A stretch of 64,000 nucleotides of DNA from Afipia sp. (GTDB taxonomy: Bacteria > Pseudomonadota > Alphaproteobacteria > Rhizobiales > Xanthobacteraceae). Below are positions 26,864 to 35,910 of this stretch, in pieces. The notes beneath the pieces are model-generated. The model was not told the origin of the DNA. It saw only the letters and a list, made by a program, of their open reading frames with translations, and made no database searches. The stretch is from the NCBI GenBank assembly GCA_024508675.1, contig JANINQ010000021.1, positions 310,001 through 374,000 of the forward strand. The letters are read 5' to 3'. A program made the translations under genes and the position numbers. Position 1 is the first letter of the stretch. Each line of letters opens with the position of its first letter.

Positions 26864-28111
26864 ATGACCGATACCAGCGCCAACGCCTGGGTTTCATCGA
26901 CCCATCGCCCAATGGGCTTCCGCGAGTTCGTCGCCATTGTCGCGGCGATCATGGCGCTGAATCCGCTGGCCATGGACCTGATGCTGCCCGGCCTCCCGGA
27001 CGTGGCGAAGGCGTTCAACATCAGCAACGTCAATCACGCCCAAGCCGTGCTGTCCGTGTTCCTCGCCGGCTTTGGTGCGGGGCAGTTCGTCATCGGCCCC
27101 CTGGCGGACCGTTTTGGACGCCGGCCAATCCTGATCGGCGGTCTGGTCATCTATGGCATCGCCAGCCTGCTCGCGATTATCGCACCGTCGTTCGAGACGC
27201 TGTTGCTTGCGCGTTTCCTGCAGGGCCTCAGCACCGCCGCAGCACGCGTGATCGCCACATCGATCGTCCGCGACTGCTACAGCGGCCGCCGGATGGCGAG
27301 CGTGATGTCGCTGGCCATGATGATCTTCATCTCTGTTCCGGTGATCGCGCCGTCGTTCGGCCAGGCGATCATGCTGGCCGCGGAATGGCACGGCATTTTC
27401 ATTGTCCTGCTCGTTTACGGCATTCTGACATTGAGCTGGATCGTTATTCGCTTGCCGGAAACGCTGCCGCTCACCGAGCGCAAATCACTCGCCATCGGCG
27501 AAGTGACGAAGAATTTCCTCCAGACGATCCGCAACCGACAGACATTCGGCTACGCGCTCGCCGCCGGCAGCGTGCAGGGAATCCTGTTCGGCTACGTGCT
27601 GTCGTCGCAGCAGATCTTCACGGAGATCTATGGCCTCGGCCATTACTTCCCGCTGGCCTTTGCTGCGATTGCCATCGGCATCGCCGTCGCAGGCTTTGTG
27701 AATTCGCGCATCGTCGGCCGCTACGGCATGCGAATGATCTCGCACATTGCCCTCGTCTGTCAGCTCGTTGTCGCCATCGCCATGCTGACGGCGGCTCTCG
27801 CCGGATCGCTGCCGCTGTGGCTGATGATGATCCTCGCCACCGCCAGCCTGTTCACATTCGGACTGATGTTCTCCAATTTCTCGGCGCTGGCGATGGAGCC
27901 GCAGGGACATATCGCGGGAACGGCCTCCTCACTGTTTGGATCGATCACGACGCTGATCGGAATCGCCGTCGGCTCGGCCATCGGTCAATACTACAACGGC
28001 ACACTGATCCCGCTCGCGACCGGCGCACTGCTCAGTTCGCTGTTTGCGCTGGCCGTCGTGTTCGTCGTGGAAAAGGGCCGCCTGTTCACGCCGCATAATA
28101 GCCCGGTCTGA
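26864..28111 (+). CDS. Bcr/CflA family multidrug efflux MFS transporter
   Basis: A protein of 415 residues with 12 predicted membrane helices. Helix 1 has the drug/H+ antiporter pattern NPLAMDLMLPGLPDVAKAF. Motif A is GPLADRFGRRPIL, and the helix 4-5 region has RFLQGLSTAAARVIATSIVR, as in Bcr/CflA. It is expected to export drugs or sulfonamide/bicyclomycin-like compounds, and some relatives export cysteine or dipeptides. I chose the ATG at 26864; an in-frame GTG at 26837 adds nine residues. It stands alone between pcp and TIGR03808, with no adjacent regulator. Confidence 0.88.
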   Translation: MTDTSANAWVSSTHRPMGFREFVAIVAAIMALNPLAMDLMLPGLPDVAKAFNISNVNHAQAVLSVFLAGFGAGQFVIGPLADRFGRRPILIGGLVIYGIASLLAIIAPSFETLLLARFLQGLSTAAARVIATSIVRDCYSGRRMASVMSLAMMIFISVPVIAPSFGQAIMLAAEWHGIFIVLLVYGILTLSWIVIRLPETLPLTERKSLAIGEVTKNFLQTIRNRQTFGYALAAGSVQGILFGYVLSSQQIFTEIYGLGHYFPLAFAAIAIGIAVAGFVNSRIVGRYGMRMISHIALVCQLVVAIAMLTAALAGSLPLWLMMILATASLFTFGLMFSNFSALAMEPQGHIAGTASSLFGSITTLIGIAVGSAIGQYYNGTLIPLATGALLSSLFALAVVFVVEKGRLFTPHNSPV

Positions 28112-28234
28112 GCGGCATTTCGGCTCCAATCCATTAACCCTACCTTTGACAATCGTGCGCGAACCGCCGCGCACGAGCATCATTCCAAGCATTCCTGGAT
28201 TAGGTCTTAGGGCATCACGACCAGCCGGGCCGCC

Positions 28235-29602
28235 ATGGACATCAGCCGCCGCAATCTTATGAACGCCACCGCCGGTGTCGCTGCGGGCGCGATGGCTGCT
28301 GCGCCCGTCCCGGCACGCTCCGCGCCGCTCACATCGACGCTTGGGCGTGACGCGACCCAATCTGGCGTGCGCCCGAACAGTCCTGACGATCAGACGCGCG
28401 CCCTGCAGCGCGCCATCAACGAATCCGCCAACGCGCAGATGCCGCTGGCCCTGCCGCCGGGAATTTATCGCACCGGTGCATTGAAGCTACCGAACGGTGC
28501 GCAGCTCGTCGGCGTGCGCGGCGCGACTGTCCTGCAGTTTACCGGCGGCTCATCGCTGATTGGCAGCGAAGGCGCGAGCAGCATCGCCCTTACTGGTCTC
28601 TCACTCGATGGCGCGGGGATCAAGCTCGCTGAACGTCGCGGGCTGGTGCATTTCCAGAATGGTCTCGATGTCCGCGTTCAGGATTGTGACATCGTCGGCA
28701 GTGGCGGATATGGCGTCTGGTTCGAAAGCATTGCAGGCGAAGTCAGCGGCAACACCATCCGCAAGACCGCGAACACCGCATTCACATCGTTCGATGCCCT
28801 GGGACTTCTGGTCGCGCAAAATACCATTCAGGACGCATCCGATAACGGCATCGAAATTCTGCGTCATACCACGGGCGACGACGGCACTATTGTCGTGAAC
28901 AACCGCATCGACGACATCAAGGCTGGTCCCGGCGGCTCCGGCCAGCATGGCAACGCCATTAATGCGTTCCGCGCCGGAAATGTCATTGTCAGCGGCAACC
29001 GCATCCGCAATTGCGACTATTCGGCGGTGCGCGGCAACTCGGCGTCGAACATCCAGATCACTGGTAACAGCGTCAGCAATGTCCGCGAAGTCGCGCTCTA
29101 TTCGGAATTCGCATTCGAGGGCGCGGTGATCGCGAACAACACTGTCGATATTTGCGCGGTCGGCGTGTCGGTTGCCAATTTCAACGAAGGCGGCCGAATG
29201 GTGACGGTCCACGGCAACGTGATCCGCAACATCCTACCCAAGCGGCCGATCGGCACCGCGCCCGATGACGACGCCGGAATCGGGATCGTCGTGGAAGCGG
29301 ACGCCGCCGTGACGGGCAATGTGATCGAAAACGCGCCCTCGTTCGGCATCATGGCGGGCTGGGGCAAGTATCTGCGCGACGTGACCATCACCGGCAATGT
29401 GGTGCGCAATGCCTTTGTCGGGATCGGCGTATCTGTTTTGCCGGGCGCCGGCACTGCGCTGGTCAGCAACAACCTGATTTCAGGATCGCGCGGCTCCGCA
29501 ATCGTCGGGCTCGATCATGCCAAGACCGCAACGGGCGACCTTGGCAAGGAAGGAAGCTCACGCTTTCCGCAGATCGTCCTCGGCCTCAATGCCCTTCGCT
29601 GA
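28235..29602 (+). CDS. TIGR03808 family Tat-exported parallel beta-helix protein
   Basis: A protein of 455 residues. The N-terminus MDISRRNLMNATAGVAAGAM is a twin-arginine (Tat) signal, with cleavage expected after about residue 30. The rest is a right-handed parallel beta-helix: repeated turns with G-N-x-I/V-x-N patterns, such as SGNTIRKTANTAF, VSGNRIRNCDYSAVRGN, VTGNVIENAPSFG and ITGNVVRNAFVG. This is the TIGR03808 family, found mainly in Bradyrhizobium/Rhodopseudomonas relatives and of unknown function. Beta-helices of this kind often bind or cleave polysaccharide. It converges on the TIGR03809 gene with overlapping 3' ends. Confidence 0.88.
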   Translation: MDISRRNLMNATAGVAAGAMAAAPVPARSAPLTSTLGRDATQSGVRPNSPDDQTRALQRAINESANAQMPLALPPGIYRTGALKLPNGAQLVGVRGATVLQFTGGSSLIGSEGASSIALTGLSLDGAGIKLAERRGLVHFQNGLDVRVQDCDIVGSGGYGVWFESIAGEVSGNTIRKTANTAFTSFDALGLLVAQNTIQDASDNGIEILRHTTGDDGTIVVNNRIDDIKAGPGGSGQHGNAINAFRAGNVIVSGNRIRNCDYSAVRGNSASNIQITGNSVSNVREVALYSEFAFEGAVIANNTVDICAVGVSVANFNEGGRMVTVHGNVIRNILPKRPIGTAPDDDAGIGIVVEADAAVTGNVIENAPSFGIMAGWGKYLRDVTITGNVVRNAFVGIGVSVLPGAGTALVSNNLISGSRGSAIVGLDHAKTATGDLGKEGSSRFPQIVLGLNALR

Positions 29603-29887
29603 CGGCAGTTCGGAAAACGGAGAGGGCAGGAGCGTCGCGTTCTCAGTCTGCACGATCGCGACTTCGACCGGCTTGTCCTGAACCGGGTCTGGCGGAGCCA
29701 GTTGCTCCCACGTTTTGAGTGCGGCCCGCGCCTCCTGAACGATCTTCAGAAATTCCGGCTCGGCGTAATAGAGCTTCCAGCGGCCTGTCTCATAGAGATT
29801 GATCAGGTAATTGAGCCGCCGCTCCGCCAGCAATCGCCAGCGGACCACGACACTTCGCCCCTGTTCGGCACTGCCTGAATTGGCCAT
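29558..29887 (-). CDS. TIGR03809 family protein
   Basis: A protein of 109 residues with no signal or membrane segment. The conserved part is VVVRWRLLAERRLNYLINLY with WKLYYAEPEFLKIVQEARAAL. The C-terminal third is acidic and looks flexible. TIGR03809 proteins are encoded beside TIGR03808 genes in this bacterial group; their function is unknown. The start at 29887 (MANSGSAEQG) is preferred over an in-frame GTG at 29917. The last 45 bases overlap the 3' end of TIGR03808 on the other strand, so both coding ends are constrained by the same DNA. Confidence 0.8.
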   Translation of the reverse strand: MANSGSAEQGRSVVVRWRLLAERRLNYLINLYETGRWKLYYAEPEFLKIVQEARAALKTWEQLAPPDPVQDKPVEVAIVQTENATLLPSPFSELPSAKGIEAEDDLRKA

Positions 29888-30049
29888 TTGAAGTCCAGAA
29901 AGAATACTGAAAAGCACGCTGGGAAATCACGTAGACGCAACGAATCGCTCAACTCTCTCTGACGCAGGGAGAGATATCTCAACCTCTGCCACAAATACAT
30001 GCAACTTTCGTGACTGACGGAAAAACCGCCGGTCACAGCCACACGTCGA

Positions 30050-32317
30050 TTAACGGACCTGCAGCCTGATCGCCGCGCGAAGCGACGTCCGCGATCCTGC
30101 CGGCGGAGGCTCACGGTTCGAAACGGCGACCGCGCCCGTGTTGGTTGTGCCGGCAACCGCAGGTGTGCCCGGCCTGACCGGCTCCACTGCAATCGAACGA
30201 GCCAGTGCCTGAGTGTAATTTGGCACCGGTGTGAACTGGTTCTTGTTGAAGTCATGCTGGATGCGATCGCCGCCCCCGGCCTGCGCGGCGCAGACGGCGG
30301 TGACGGTCTCGGTACCTTTGTCCTTCGTCCGGAACTGGAACGGCGCACCTGCGCCCGGAAACTGAACCGGCATCCCTGCCCTGATGAAATTGTCCCTCTG
30401 GAAGGTGTTCGGCAGCAGCACAGTCCCTTCTCCGCGCTCGTCGATGTCGGTCAGGGTCAGGAAGCAGTCGCGCGGCGAAACGATGGTGAAAACCGGGGTA
30501 TCCCCCAGCCGATAGCTGTCGCGATCCGACGTCAGGGACAGGTCGTCGCTGTTACGGATCGGCTGCGGCACGGGCTGAACCGGGCGCGTATTCCGGATGC
30601 TGACGAGCTTGAGATCAGTGAGATCGGGCACGACACCACGGAACGACACTTCGAACTGGTCGCGCGGAACGGCTCCCTGCGAAAGCCGCCGGACCAGCGG
30701 CTTGTATTTTTGGTCAACGTCCGCCACGCCCTCGTTGAATTCGGATGTCTTCAGCCCGAGTTCGGCAGCGGCCAGCGTCAGGTCGAGGTCGTCCTCGTAG
30801 CGTTTGGCCAGCGCGTTGATCATCTCGATGCCGTTGAGCTTTAGCGCCGGATCGAGACCGGCCCGCTTCATCGCATCCGCGAACCGCTTCGCATCGTCCT
30901 CGATCAGCGCATCCATCTTGTCATGTGGCGGATAAAGTCCCTCCACGGCATCCCGGACATCCTTCGGAAACGCACGTCCCTGCAGCACCAGCTCGCGTAC
31001 ATCGTCCTTCGCCTTGCGCATGCCTTGATCGTGGCAGCCCATGCAGGAGATGCCGTTGGTCACCGAGAAATCCTTGCGTGACGGGTCGCGCACGATGGCG
31101 GTCGGCCCTTTGTCGAGCCGGTCGCCCTTCGCCGTGTTCAGGTAATAAGCCTGGAAACCGTTCGGCAGGCTGTAAATGGTTTCGCCGCCATCATGATGAA
31201 AAGCATTCGGGCCGTTTGGCCCCAGCGGAAAGCTGAACAGGTTCTGCCGGTCGCGATTGCCCGCGAAATCGTATGAGGTCCAGAAGAAGCCGTTGCGCGA
31301 GGGATGACGCTCGATCAGCCGGTTGTTCTGGCTGACGCCGGAGCGCTGGAACGCAGCGCGTTGTGCGACGAAATTACGGATGTTCGCTTCAATATCGACG
31401 CCTTGCTCTCGCGCAAGCTGCTGGAATGTGCTGGGCAATTGCAGCAGCACATCATAGAGCGGCGGCTGCGAGGCGGTGAACGCGAACCAGTCGGCGCGCA
31501 CATAAGGCATCGGCGTCGCGGCACCTGAGGCAAGCGTACGGCTCAGCTCGCTATCCGGCGCGGCGTTATAGGGATAGACCGCGATCACATTGTCCCAGTC
31601 GGCTGGTTTCCAGCCAAGATCGAGCAGGTTGAACCGCAGGATACTCCCCTCAGGATCGATGGTCTCAAGCTTGACCACATCGGAAGAGCGGCTCAGCGAA
31701 TTGAGGAATTTCACCGCGCCCTGCTGATAGACCTTCATCGCCGCCGGATCAGCGCAGATGTTGGTGAGATGGGTCAGCGTCAGATAACGCGTCGTTGCCC
31801 GGCGTTGTGGCCGCTGCTTCTCAAGATCAGCAGCCATGAACGACACCATATCGTCAGGCGTGATGAATTTGTGGGTCTCGCAACTGGCAACAGCCTTGGT
31901 GCCGAGCGCGCTCACCCAGGACTCGAGAGCCTTGAGATCAGATTCCGATGGCGGTTTGTGAGAAGAGCCCTCGTAATAAATATCGTAGGGCATCTCCTTG
32001 TCGACGATCTGCCGGAACAGTTTTGAGCCAAGCGGATTGCCCGGCAGGATGTAATGCGGATTTGCCGCAATCTCATCGAGTTTAAGGATGTTGCCGAAGT
32101 TCTTCGCCGGGCGCTCGCGATCCACCAGTTTGCCGGTCTGATGGCAGCGCGCGCAATGCGCGTCGAGCACATCGAATGCGGCTTTGGCAACGGGATCTGC
32201 GGGCGGGACAATTCCGGTCGCATCCTGCGCAATGGATGGTTGGGCCACGCCGAGAACCAGCCCTGTCGCGATCGCAAGACCAAATGCGCGCAGAGCCATC
32301 GCCGGAAACCCGTTCAT
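30050..32317 (-). CDS. Secreted protein with two CXXCH haem motifs and a DUF4384-like domain
   Basis: A protein of 755 residues. The signal peptide ends near residue 30 (SIAQD). A first haem c motif CARCH is at residues 55-59 and a second, CMGCH, is at 425-429. In between is a long region with two isolated cysteines, SCETH (about 145) and NICAD (about 187). The C-terminal part (about 585-685) matches the DUF4384 pattern: SDRDSYRLGDTPVFTI, then DERGEGTVLLPNTF. GAGGGG before the ATG at 32317 supports this start over one eight codons upstream. Such a combination suggests a periplasmic redox protein; its partner is unknown. It is the last gene of a five-gene strand-aligned group headed by an ECF sigma factor. 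Confidence 0.75.
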   Translation of the reverse strand: MNGFPAMALRAFGLAIATGLVLGVAQPSIAQDATGIVPPADPVAKAAFDVLDAHCARCHQTGKLVDRERPAKNFGNILKLDEIAANPHYILPGNPLGSKLFRQIVDKEMPYDIYYEGSSHKPPSESDLKALESWVSALGTKAVASCETHKFITPDDMVSFMAADLEKQRPQRRATTRYLTLTHLTNICADPAAMKVYQQGAVKFLNSLSRSSDVVKLETIDPEGSILRFNLLDLGWKPADWDNVIAVYPYNAAPDSELSRTLASGAATPMPYVRADWFAFTASQPPLYDVLLQLPSTFQQLAREQGVDIEANIRNFVAQRAAFQRSGVSQNNRLIERHPSRNGFFWTSYDFAGNRDRQNLFSFPLGPNGPNAFHHDGGETIYSLPNGFQAYYLNTAKGDRLDKGPTAIVRDPSRKDFSVTNGISCMGCHDQGMRKAKDDVRELVLQGRAFPKDVRDAVEGLYPPHDKMDALIEDDAKRFADAMKRAGLDPALKLNGIEMINALAKRYEDDLDLTLAAAELGLKTSEFNEGVADVDQKYKPLVRRLSQGAVPRDQFEVSFRGVVPDLTDLKLVSIRNTRPVQPVPQPIRNSDDLSLTSDRDSYRLGDTPVFTIVSPRDCFLTLTDIDERGEGTVLLPNTFQRDNFIRAGMPVQFPGAGAPFQFRTKDKGTETVTAVCAAQAGGGDRIQHDFNKNQFTPVPNYTQALARSIAVEPVRPGTPAVAGTTNTGAVAVSNREPPPAGSRTSLRAAIRLQVR

Positions 32318-32395
32318 GAATATGCCCCTCAAAACCATCAATGTGGCGATCGACGCCGGAAATTAGTCACCTTGAATACCGGACAGGTTCAAGGC

Positions 32396-33016
32396 CTACC
32401 GCGCTGCCGTTGCAGGCACTGTCGTGTTCACAATCTGCACGCGGCGGTTTTCCCCGGCCAGAGGGTTGGCTGGGTTTTTCGGCTGCTCCTTGCCGAATCC
32501 GGCCGCGATCAGGGTGTCAGGTGCGAGCTTGTATTGTTCGATCAGCATCCGGCGCACCGAATTGGCGCGTCGCTGCGAGAGCGCCTGATTGTAGTCGGCA
32601 CTGCCCGCCGCATCGGCATGCCCATTGATGAAGAATACCGAACCCTTCAAATCCTGTCGTGACAGCGCGTTGCCAAGCGCAACCAGCGTCGGGACAGTCT
32701 TCGGGCCGATCTCGGCGGAATTGTATTCGAACAGGATTTCGAGATCGATGGCCGGCTTGTCGCGCGCAATGTCGGCGATCTGCGCCCGTTCCTCGGCAGT
32801 TGGTGGCTGGGCCGGTTCGACACTGATGGATCGGACCCGCAGACGATCGACGACCTGCTTCTCGGCGGCAGCCTTCGGGTCCGGTGCTGCACTGAGGCTG
32901 CGCGTCAGCGGCTGCTTTGCCTGCAGCGCAGTTCCGATCCTGTCTTCAAGCGATTGCGCATGGAGTGGGCCGGAATACAGAACGACAGCTACCGTCAGGG
33001 CCAATGCACGTCTCAT
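32396..33016 (-). CDS. OmpA family protein (peptidoglycan-binding domain)
   Basis: A protein of 206 residues with an N-terminal signal peptide (MRRALALTVAVVLYSGPLHA) and a 70-residue linker. The OmpA C-terminal domain covers about 95-200: LEILFEYNSAEIGPKTV, INGHADAAGSADYNQALSQR with the Asp that binds diaminopimelate, then RRANSVRRML. There is no beta-barrel domain, so it is probably a soluble or outer-membrane-linked periplasmic protein held to the cell wall. AGGAC lies just before the ATG at 33016; TTG at 33019 is one codon earlier. It sits between a subtilase gene and the dihaem protein gene. Confidence 0.85.
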   Translation of the reverse strand: MRRALALTVAVVLYSGPLHAQSLEDRIGTALQAKQPLTRSLSAAPDPKAAAEKQVVDRLRVRSISVEPAQPPTAEERAQIADIARDKPAIDLEILFEYNSAEIGPKTVPTLVALGNALSRQDLKGSVFFINGHADAAGSADYNQALSQRRANSVRRMLIEQYKLAPDTLIAAGFGKEQPKNPANPLAGENRRVQIVNTTVPATAAR

Positions 33017-33070
33017 CAAAAGTCCTGTTCAGCAATCGATCGAACCATTCACGTCACAACCCGCATGCCG

Positions 33071-34555
33071 TTATCGCCGCGAGGCGTCATCCGAGGCCGC
33101 AGCAACGGGCGCAGGCACAACGGTTGAAACCGCGCTGAAGGCGTCCACCTGCCCTGCTCCAAACTGATCGTCGCGCCCTTTCGGTCCAAGATCACGCGCC
33201 GTCGACAGCAACGTCGCGCGAATATCCACGGACGACACCTGCGGATTGCGCGCAATCATCAGCGCGGCCACACCGCTGACATAGGCAGCGGACAATGAGG
33301 TGCCCGAGGACATCTGGTACTTGCCGTCAGGCGCAGGCGAGAGAATGTCCACGCCCGGCGCCGAGATCGCGACATATTTGCCGCGGTTCGACTGTGCGAA
33401 AATCTGGTCCGACTGATCGGTAGCCGATACGGCGATTACGTTGCGATCCGCAGCGGGATAAAGCGGCGGCGACTTCGCACCCGCGTTACCGGCGGCAGCG
33501 ATCAACACAATGCCCTTGGCGGCGGCGACGGAAAGTCCGCGCTCGATCGCCGGATCATGCGGTCCTGCAAAGCTCATGTTGATGATCTGCGCATTCTTCG
33601 CGACAGCATAGTCGAGACTTTTCAGGATCAGGAACGAGGTGCTTTCAGCGCCACTCTTCTGCGCACCGAAGGCGCGGATCGCGAGCAGGTGTGACGACGG
33701 AGCCGTTCCCATCAGCCGTGCGTGTGAGGCAATCACGCCCGCAATGCTGGTGCCGTGAGGGTGCGGACCTTCGCCATTGTTCAGCGCATCGAATGTCCCT
33801 GTGATAACGCCCGCCAGCTCCGGATGGGTCACATCGATCCCGGAATCGATCACCGCAACGGTCACGTCGGCGCCGACCGAGAGCGCATGCGCCTCGGGCA
33901 ACCGCATCTTGGCGAGCGCATATTGCAACGGGTCGCCCTCGGACTTCGCTGCAGCGGGCGTTGCGCCCTGCTGGAGCTTGAAGATGTTGTTGCGCTGGGC
34001 TGCCTTGACGTTGCCGCCCGCGACCAGTTCACGCACCACCGCATCGACCGAGCGCCCGTCGGTGATGCGCCAGCGGAAGAACGTGCTGTTGGTCAGCGGC
34101 ATGTTCTGCGACTGCACGCGCGTCAGACGATGACGCCGCGCGAGTTCATCGGCCTGGGCATCGGTCGGAGTGCCTGAGATCTCGATCAGCACTTCCTTGG
34201 CGACGTAGGTCCCGTCCGTCGTGGCGGCGGGCGTGGACTTCGCCTTGGTTGGACGGCGGCGCGGCGGCATGTCATCGGGACCCGGATCGAAATTCCGCAT
34301 GACGCGGGGGCCAGGTCCCGGATCGCCGTACCCGTCGTACCGGATGTTGGGCGAATAGCGTATCGTCGGATTGACGTTGATGCGCGGCCCGACATTGATG
34401 CTCGGCCCGGCGCGCATGCTCATGCTGCTATACTGCGCGAAAGCCTGCGGGCCGGTCAGCGTCACCAATGCCGCAGCAACAGCCAGCAATCGCACCGGCC
34501 GCATTCCGCGCTTCATTCGGATGAAAGATCGCTTGCCGTGGCCCGTGTCGATCAT
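33071..34555 (-). CDS. Secreted S8 family serine peptidase (subtilase)
   Basis: A protein of 494 residues. The signal peptide is about residues 1-41 (TLTGPQAFAQ). An unusual Pro/Asn/Arg-rich stretch follows at 45-115. Residues about 118-197 look like a subtilase propeptide (VLIEISGTPTDAQADELA, then FFRWRITDGRSVDAVVREL). The catalytic domain has Asp237 (VAVIDSGID), His267 (HPHGTSIAGV), oxyanion Asn357 (AAAGNAGA) and Ser420 (SSGTSLSAAYVSG), so it should be active. It ends shortly after the catalytic domain. Between it and the upstream anti-sigma gene is a 108-base gap with a small hairpin. Confidence 0.88.
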   Translation of the reverse strand: MIDTGHGKRSFIRMKRGMRPVRLLAVAAALVTLTGPQAFAQYSSMSMRAGPSINVGPRINVNPTIRYSPNIRYDGYGDPGPGPRVMRNFDPGPDDMPPRRRPTKAKSTPAATTDGTYVAKEVLIEISGTPTDAQADELARRHRLTRVQSQNMPLTNSTFFRWRITDGRSVDAVVRELVAGGNVKAAQRNNIFKLQQGATPAAAKSEGDPLQYALAKMRLPEAHALSVGADVTVAVIDSGIDVTHPELAGVITGTFDALNNGEGPHPHGTSIAGVIASHARLMGTAPSSHLLAIRAFGAQKSGAESTSFLILKSLDYAVAKNAQIINMSFAGPHDPAIERGLSVAAAKGIVLIAAAGNAGAKSPPLYPAADRNVIAVSATDQSDQIFAQSNRGKYVAISAPGVDILSPAPDGKYQMSSGTSLSAAYVSGVAALMIARNPQVSSVDIRATLLSTARDLGPKGRDDQFGAGQVDAFSAVSTVVPAPVAAASDDASRR

Positions 34556-34663
34556 GTGGCGTCCTCACAAATCCATGGCAGCGCCGGTCTGGCGTGCAGA
34601 TGACGTCCCCTCAAGTCCGCCTCCGGGCGCGGTGCCCGCCGGTGTCCGGCGCGCACGCGGCGA

Positions 34664-35344
34664 TCAGTCAGCACTCACCACGAGGCTGATGATCTTCTCG
34701 CCCTGCAGCCGGGTCATCAGCTTCGCTGCATCGTCCTTCGACAACGCCTTGTCGCCGAACCGGACGCGGAACATACCGGACTTCGGACCGGAGACGATGG
34801 AAGCGTTATAGTTGTTCAGCAACTGCGCGATGTCATCAGCCTTGGCGTCGGGCGCAAAGCGGATCAGGCCAAAGGTACCCGCCGCCGATTGGGCCGGAAA
34901 CGCAGCCGTCTGGAAATTGCCCGGGGCACGATCCTTCACCAGCACGGTCCCGATCACACCAGCCTGCAGCAGCACCAGCACCGCGCCGGCCACGCCTGCA
35001 TAAGCCAGCGTCCGGGGCGACAGGCTGGAAAAGAATCCGGCGACCTTCATCAACGGATTGAACGAGGCCTTGCGTGCAGGCTCCGCATCGATGGCCGCAA
35101 ACAGTTTCTGCATGGCCCGCGCCGAGGGTGCGCCGAGGCTTTCATTCAGCAGAATGGTTTCCGCATATTCGTCCTGGATGACGGCGTATTGCCGCGCCAG
35201 TTCGGGATCGCTGGCGAGCGCCTCATCGACCCGGCGTGCATCGCGCAGGTTGAGCGTGCCGGCGGCGTGGAATGGCAGCAGGGCTTCGATCTCTGTCGGC
35301 TCGCGGTCGGGTTGCCCGCTCATGGTCTTGCTCGCTGGGGTCAT
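34664..35344 (-). CDS. Membrane anti-sigma factor with propeptide-like periplasmic domain
   Basis: A protein of 226 residues. The cytoplasmic part (1-105) has LLPFHAAGTLNLRDARRVDE and no HxxxCxxC zinc motif. One membrane helix covers about 113-136, and the periplasmic part is 140-226. The periplasmic domain reads GLIRFAPDAKADDIAQLLNN, then IVSGPKSGMFRVRFGD and a final helix-strand; this strand-helix-strand order is like I9-type subtilase propeptides. Its ATG at 35344 overlaps the sigma stop by four bases (ATGA). It should hold the ECF sigma factor at the membrane until released. The link to the downstream protease is inference. Confidence 0.82.
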   Translation of the reverse strand: MTPASKTMSGQPDREPTEIEALLPFHAAGTLNLRDARRVDEALASDPELARQYAVIQDEYAETILLNESLGAPSARAMQKLFAAIDAEPARKASFNPLMKVAGFFSSLSPRTLAYAGVAGAVLVLLQAGVIGTVLVKDRAPGNFQTAAFPAQSAAGTFGLIRFAPDAKADDIAQLLNNYNASIVSGPKSGMFRVRFGDKALSKDDAAKLMTRLQGEKIISLVVSAD

Positions 35345-35910
35345 GGCCAACCTCGCTCTATGCCGGCTGCCTTGAGCAGGTCGGCCAATTTCTTTCGCGC
35401 GTAAAACAGGCGCGTCTTCACCGTGTTCTCCGGGATACCCACGATCTCGGCCACCTCTTCCACGGACTTCTCGTGGTAGTAGACGAGATCGACAATCTCC
35501 CGATGCTCTGGCGAAAGTGCGGTCAGGCAATTCCGCAAAGCGTTGCTCGTATCCTTCTTCGCGACGGCGACCTCCGGGTTGTCGGACGTGTCCTCGATCG
35601 CCGCAGCCGCTTCGTCGTCCAGTTCAGCGTCCTTCCTCTTGCGGAGGGCGGACAGGGCCTTGAACCGGGTAATCGCCAGAAGCCACGTAGAGACAGCGGA
35701 CCGGCCTTCAAACTTGCCGGCCTGACGCCACACATCAAGGAAAACCTCGCTGATGAGGTCTTCCGCAATGGCCTCGTTTTTGACGAGGCGCAGCGAGAAG
35801 CGAAACACCCGTACATGGTGCCTTCCGTAAAGCACCTGCATGGCGAGCCGGTCACCTTGGGCGATGCGACCGATCAGGACCTCGTCCGATGTCGCGTGGG
35901 TTGCACTCAA
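35341..35910 (-). CDS. ECF sigma factor
   Basis: A sigma-70 family ECF factor of 189 residues. Region 2 has VLYGRHHVRVFRFSLRLVKN, AEDLISEVFLDVWRQAGKFE and STWLLAITRFKALSALRKRK; region 4 has ALSPEHREIVDLVYYHEKSV with EEVAEIVGIPENTVKTRLFY. An acidic linker (ELDDEAAAAIED) separates them. The start is uncertain: TTG at 35910 begins MSATHATSDEVLIGRIAQGD, close to the first conserved segment, with GAGACGG upstream. A TTG at 36012 would add 34 residues that look non-conserved. It heads the anti-sigma, subtilase, OmpA and dihaem protein genes on the same strand. Confidence 0.9.
   Translation of the reverse strand: MSATHATSDEVLIGRIAQGDRLAMQVLYGRHHVRVFRFSLRLVKNEAIAEDLISEVFLDVWRQAGKFEGRSAVSTWLLAITRFKALSALRKRKDAELDDEAAAAIEDTSDNPEVAVAKKDTSNALRNCLTALSPEHREIVDLVYYHEKSVEEVAEIVGIPENTVKTRLFYARKKLADLLKAAGIERGWP

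Noticed and set aside
34637-34651. cgccgg-tgt-ccggcg hairpin between the anti-sigma and subtilase genes
   Set aside because: It may slow transcription, but with no T run and a short stem I would not call it a terminator; kept only as a note for the operon question.
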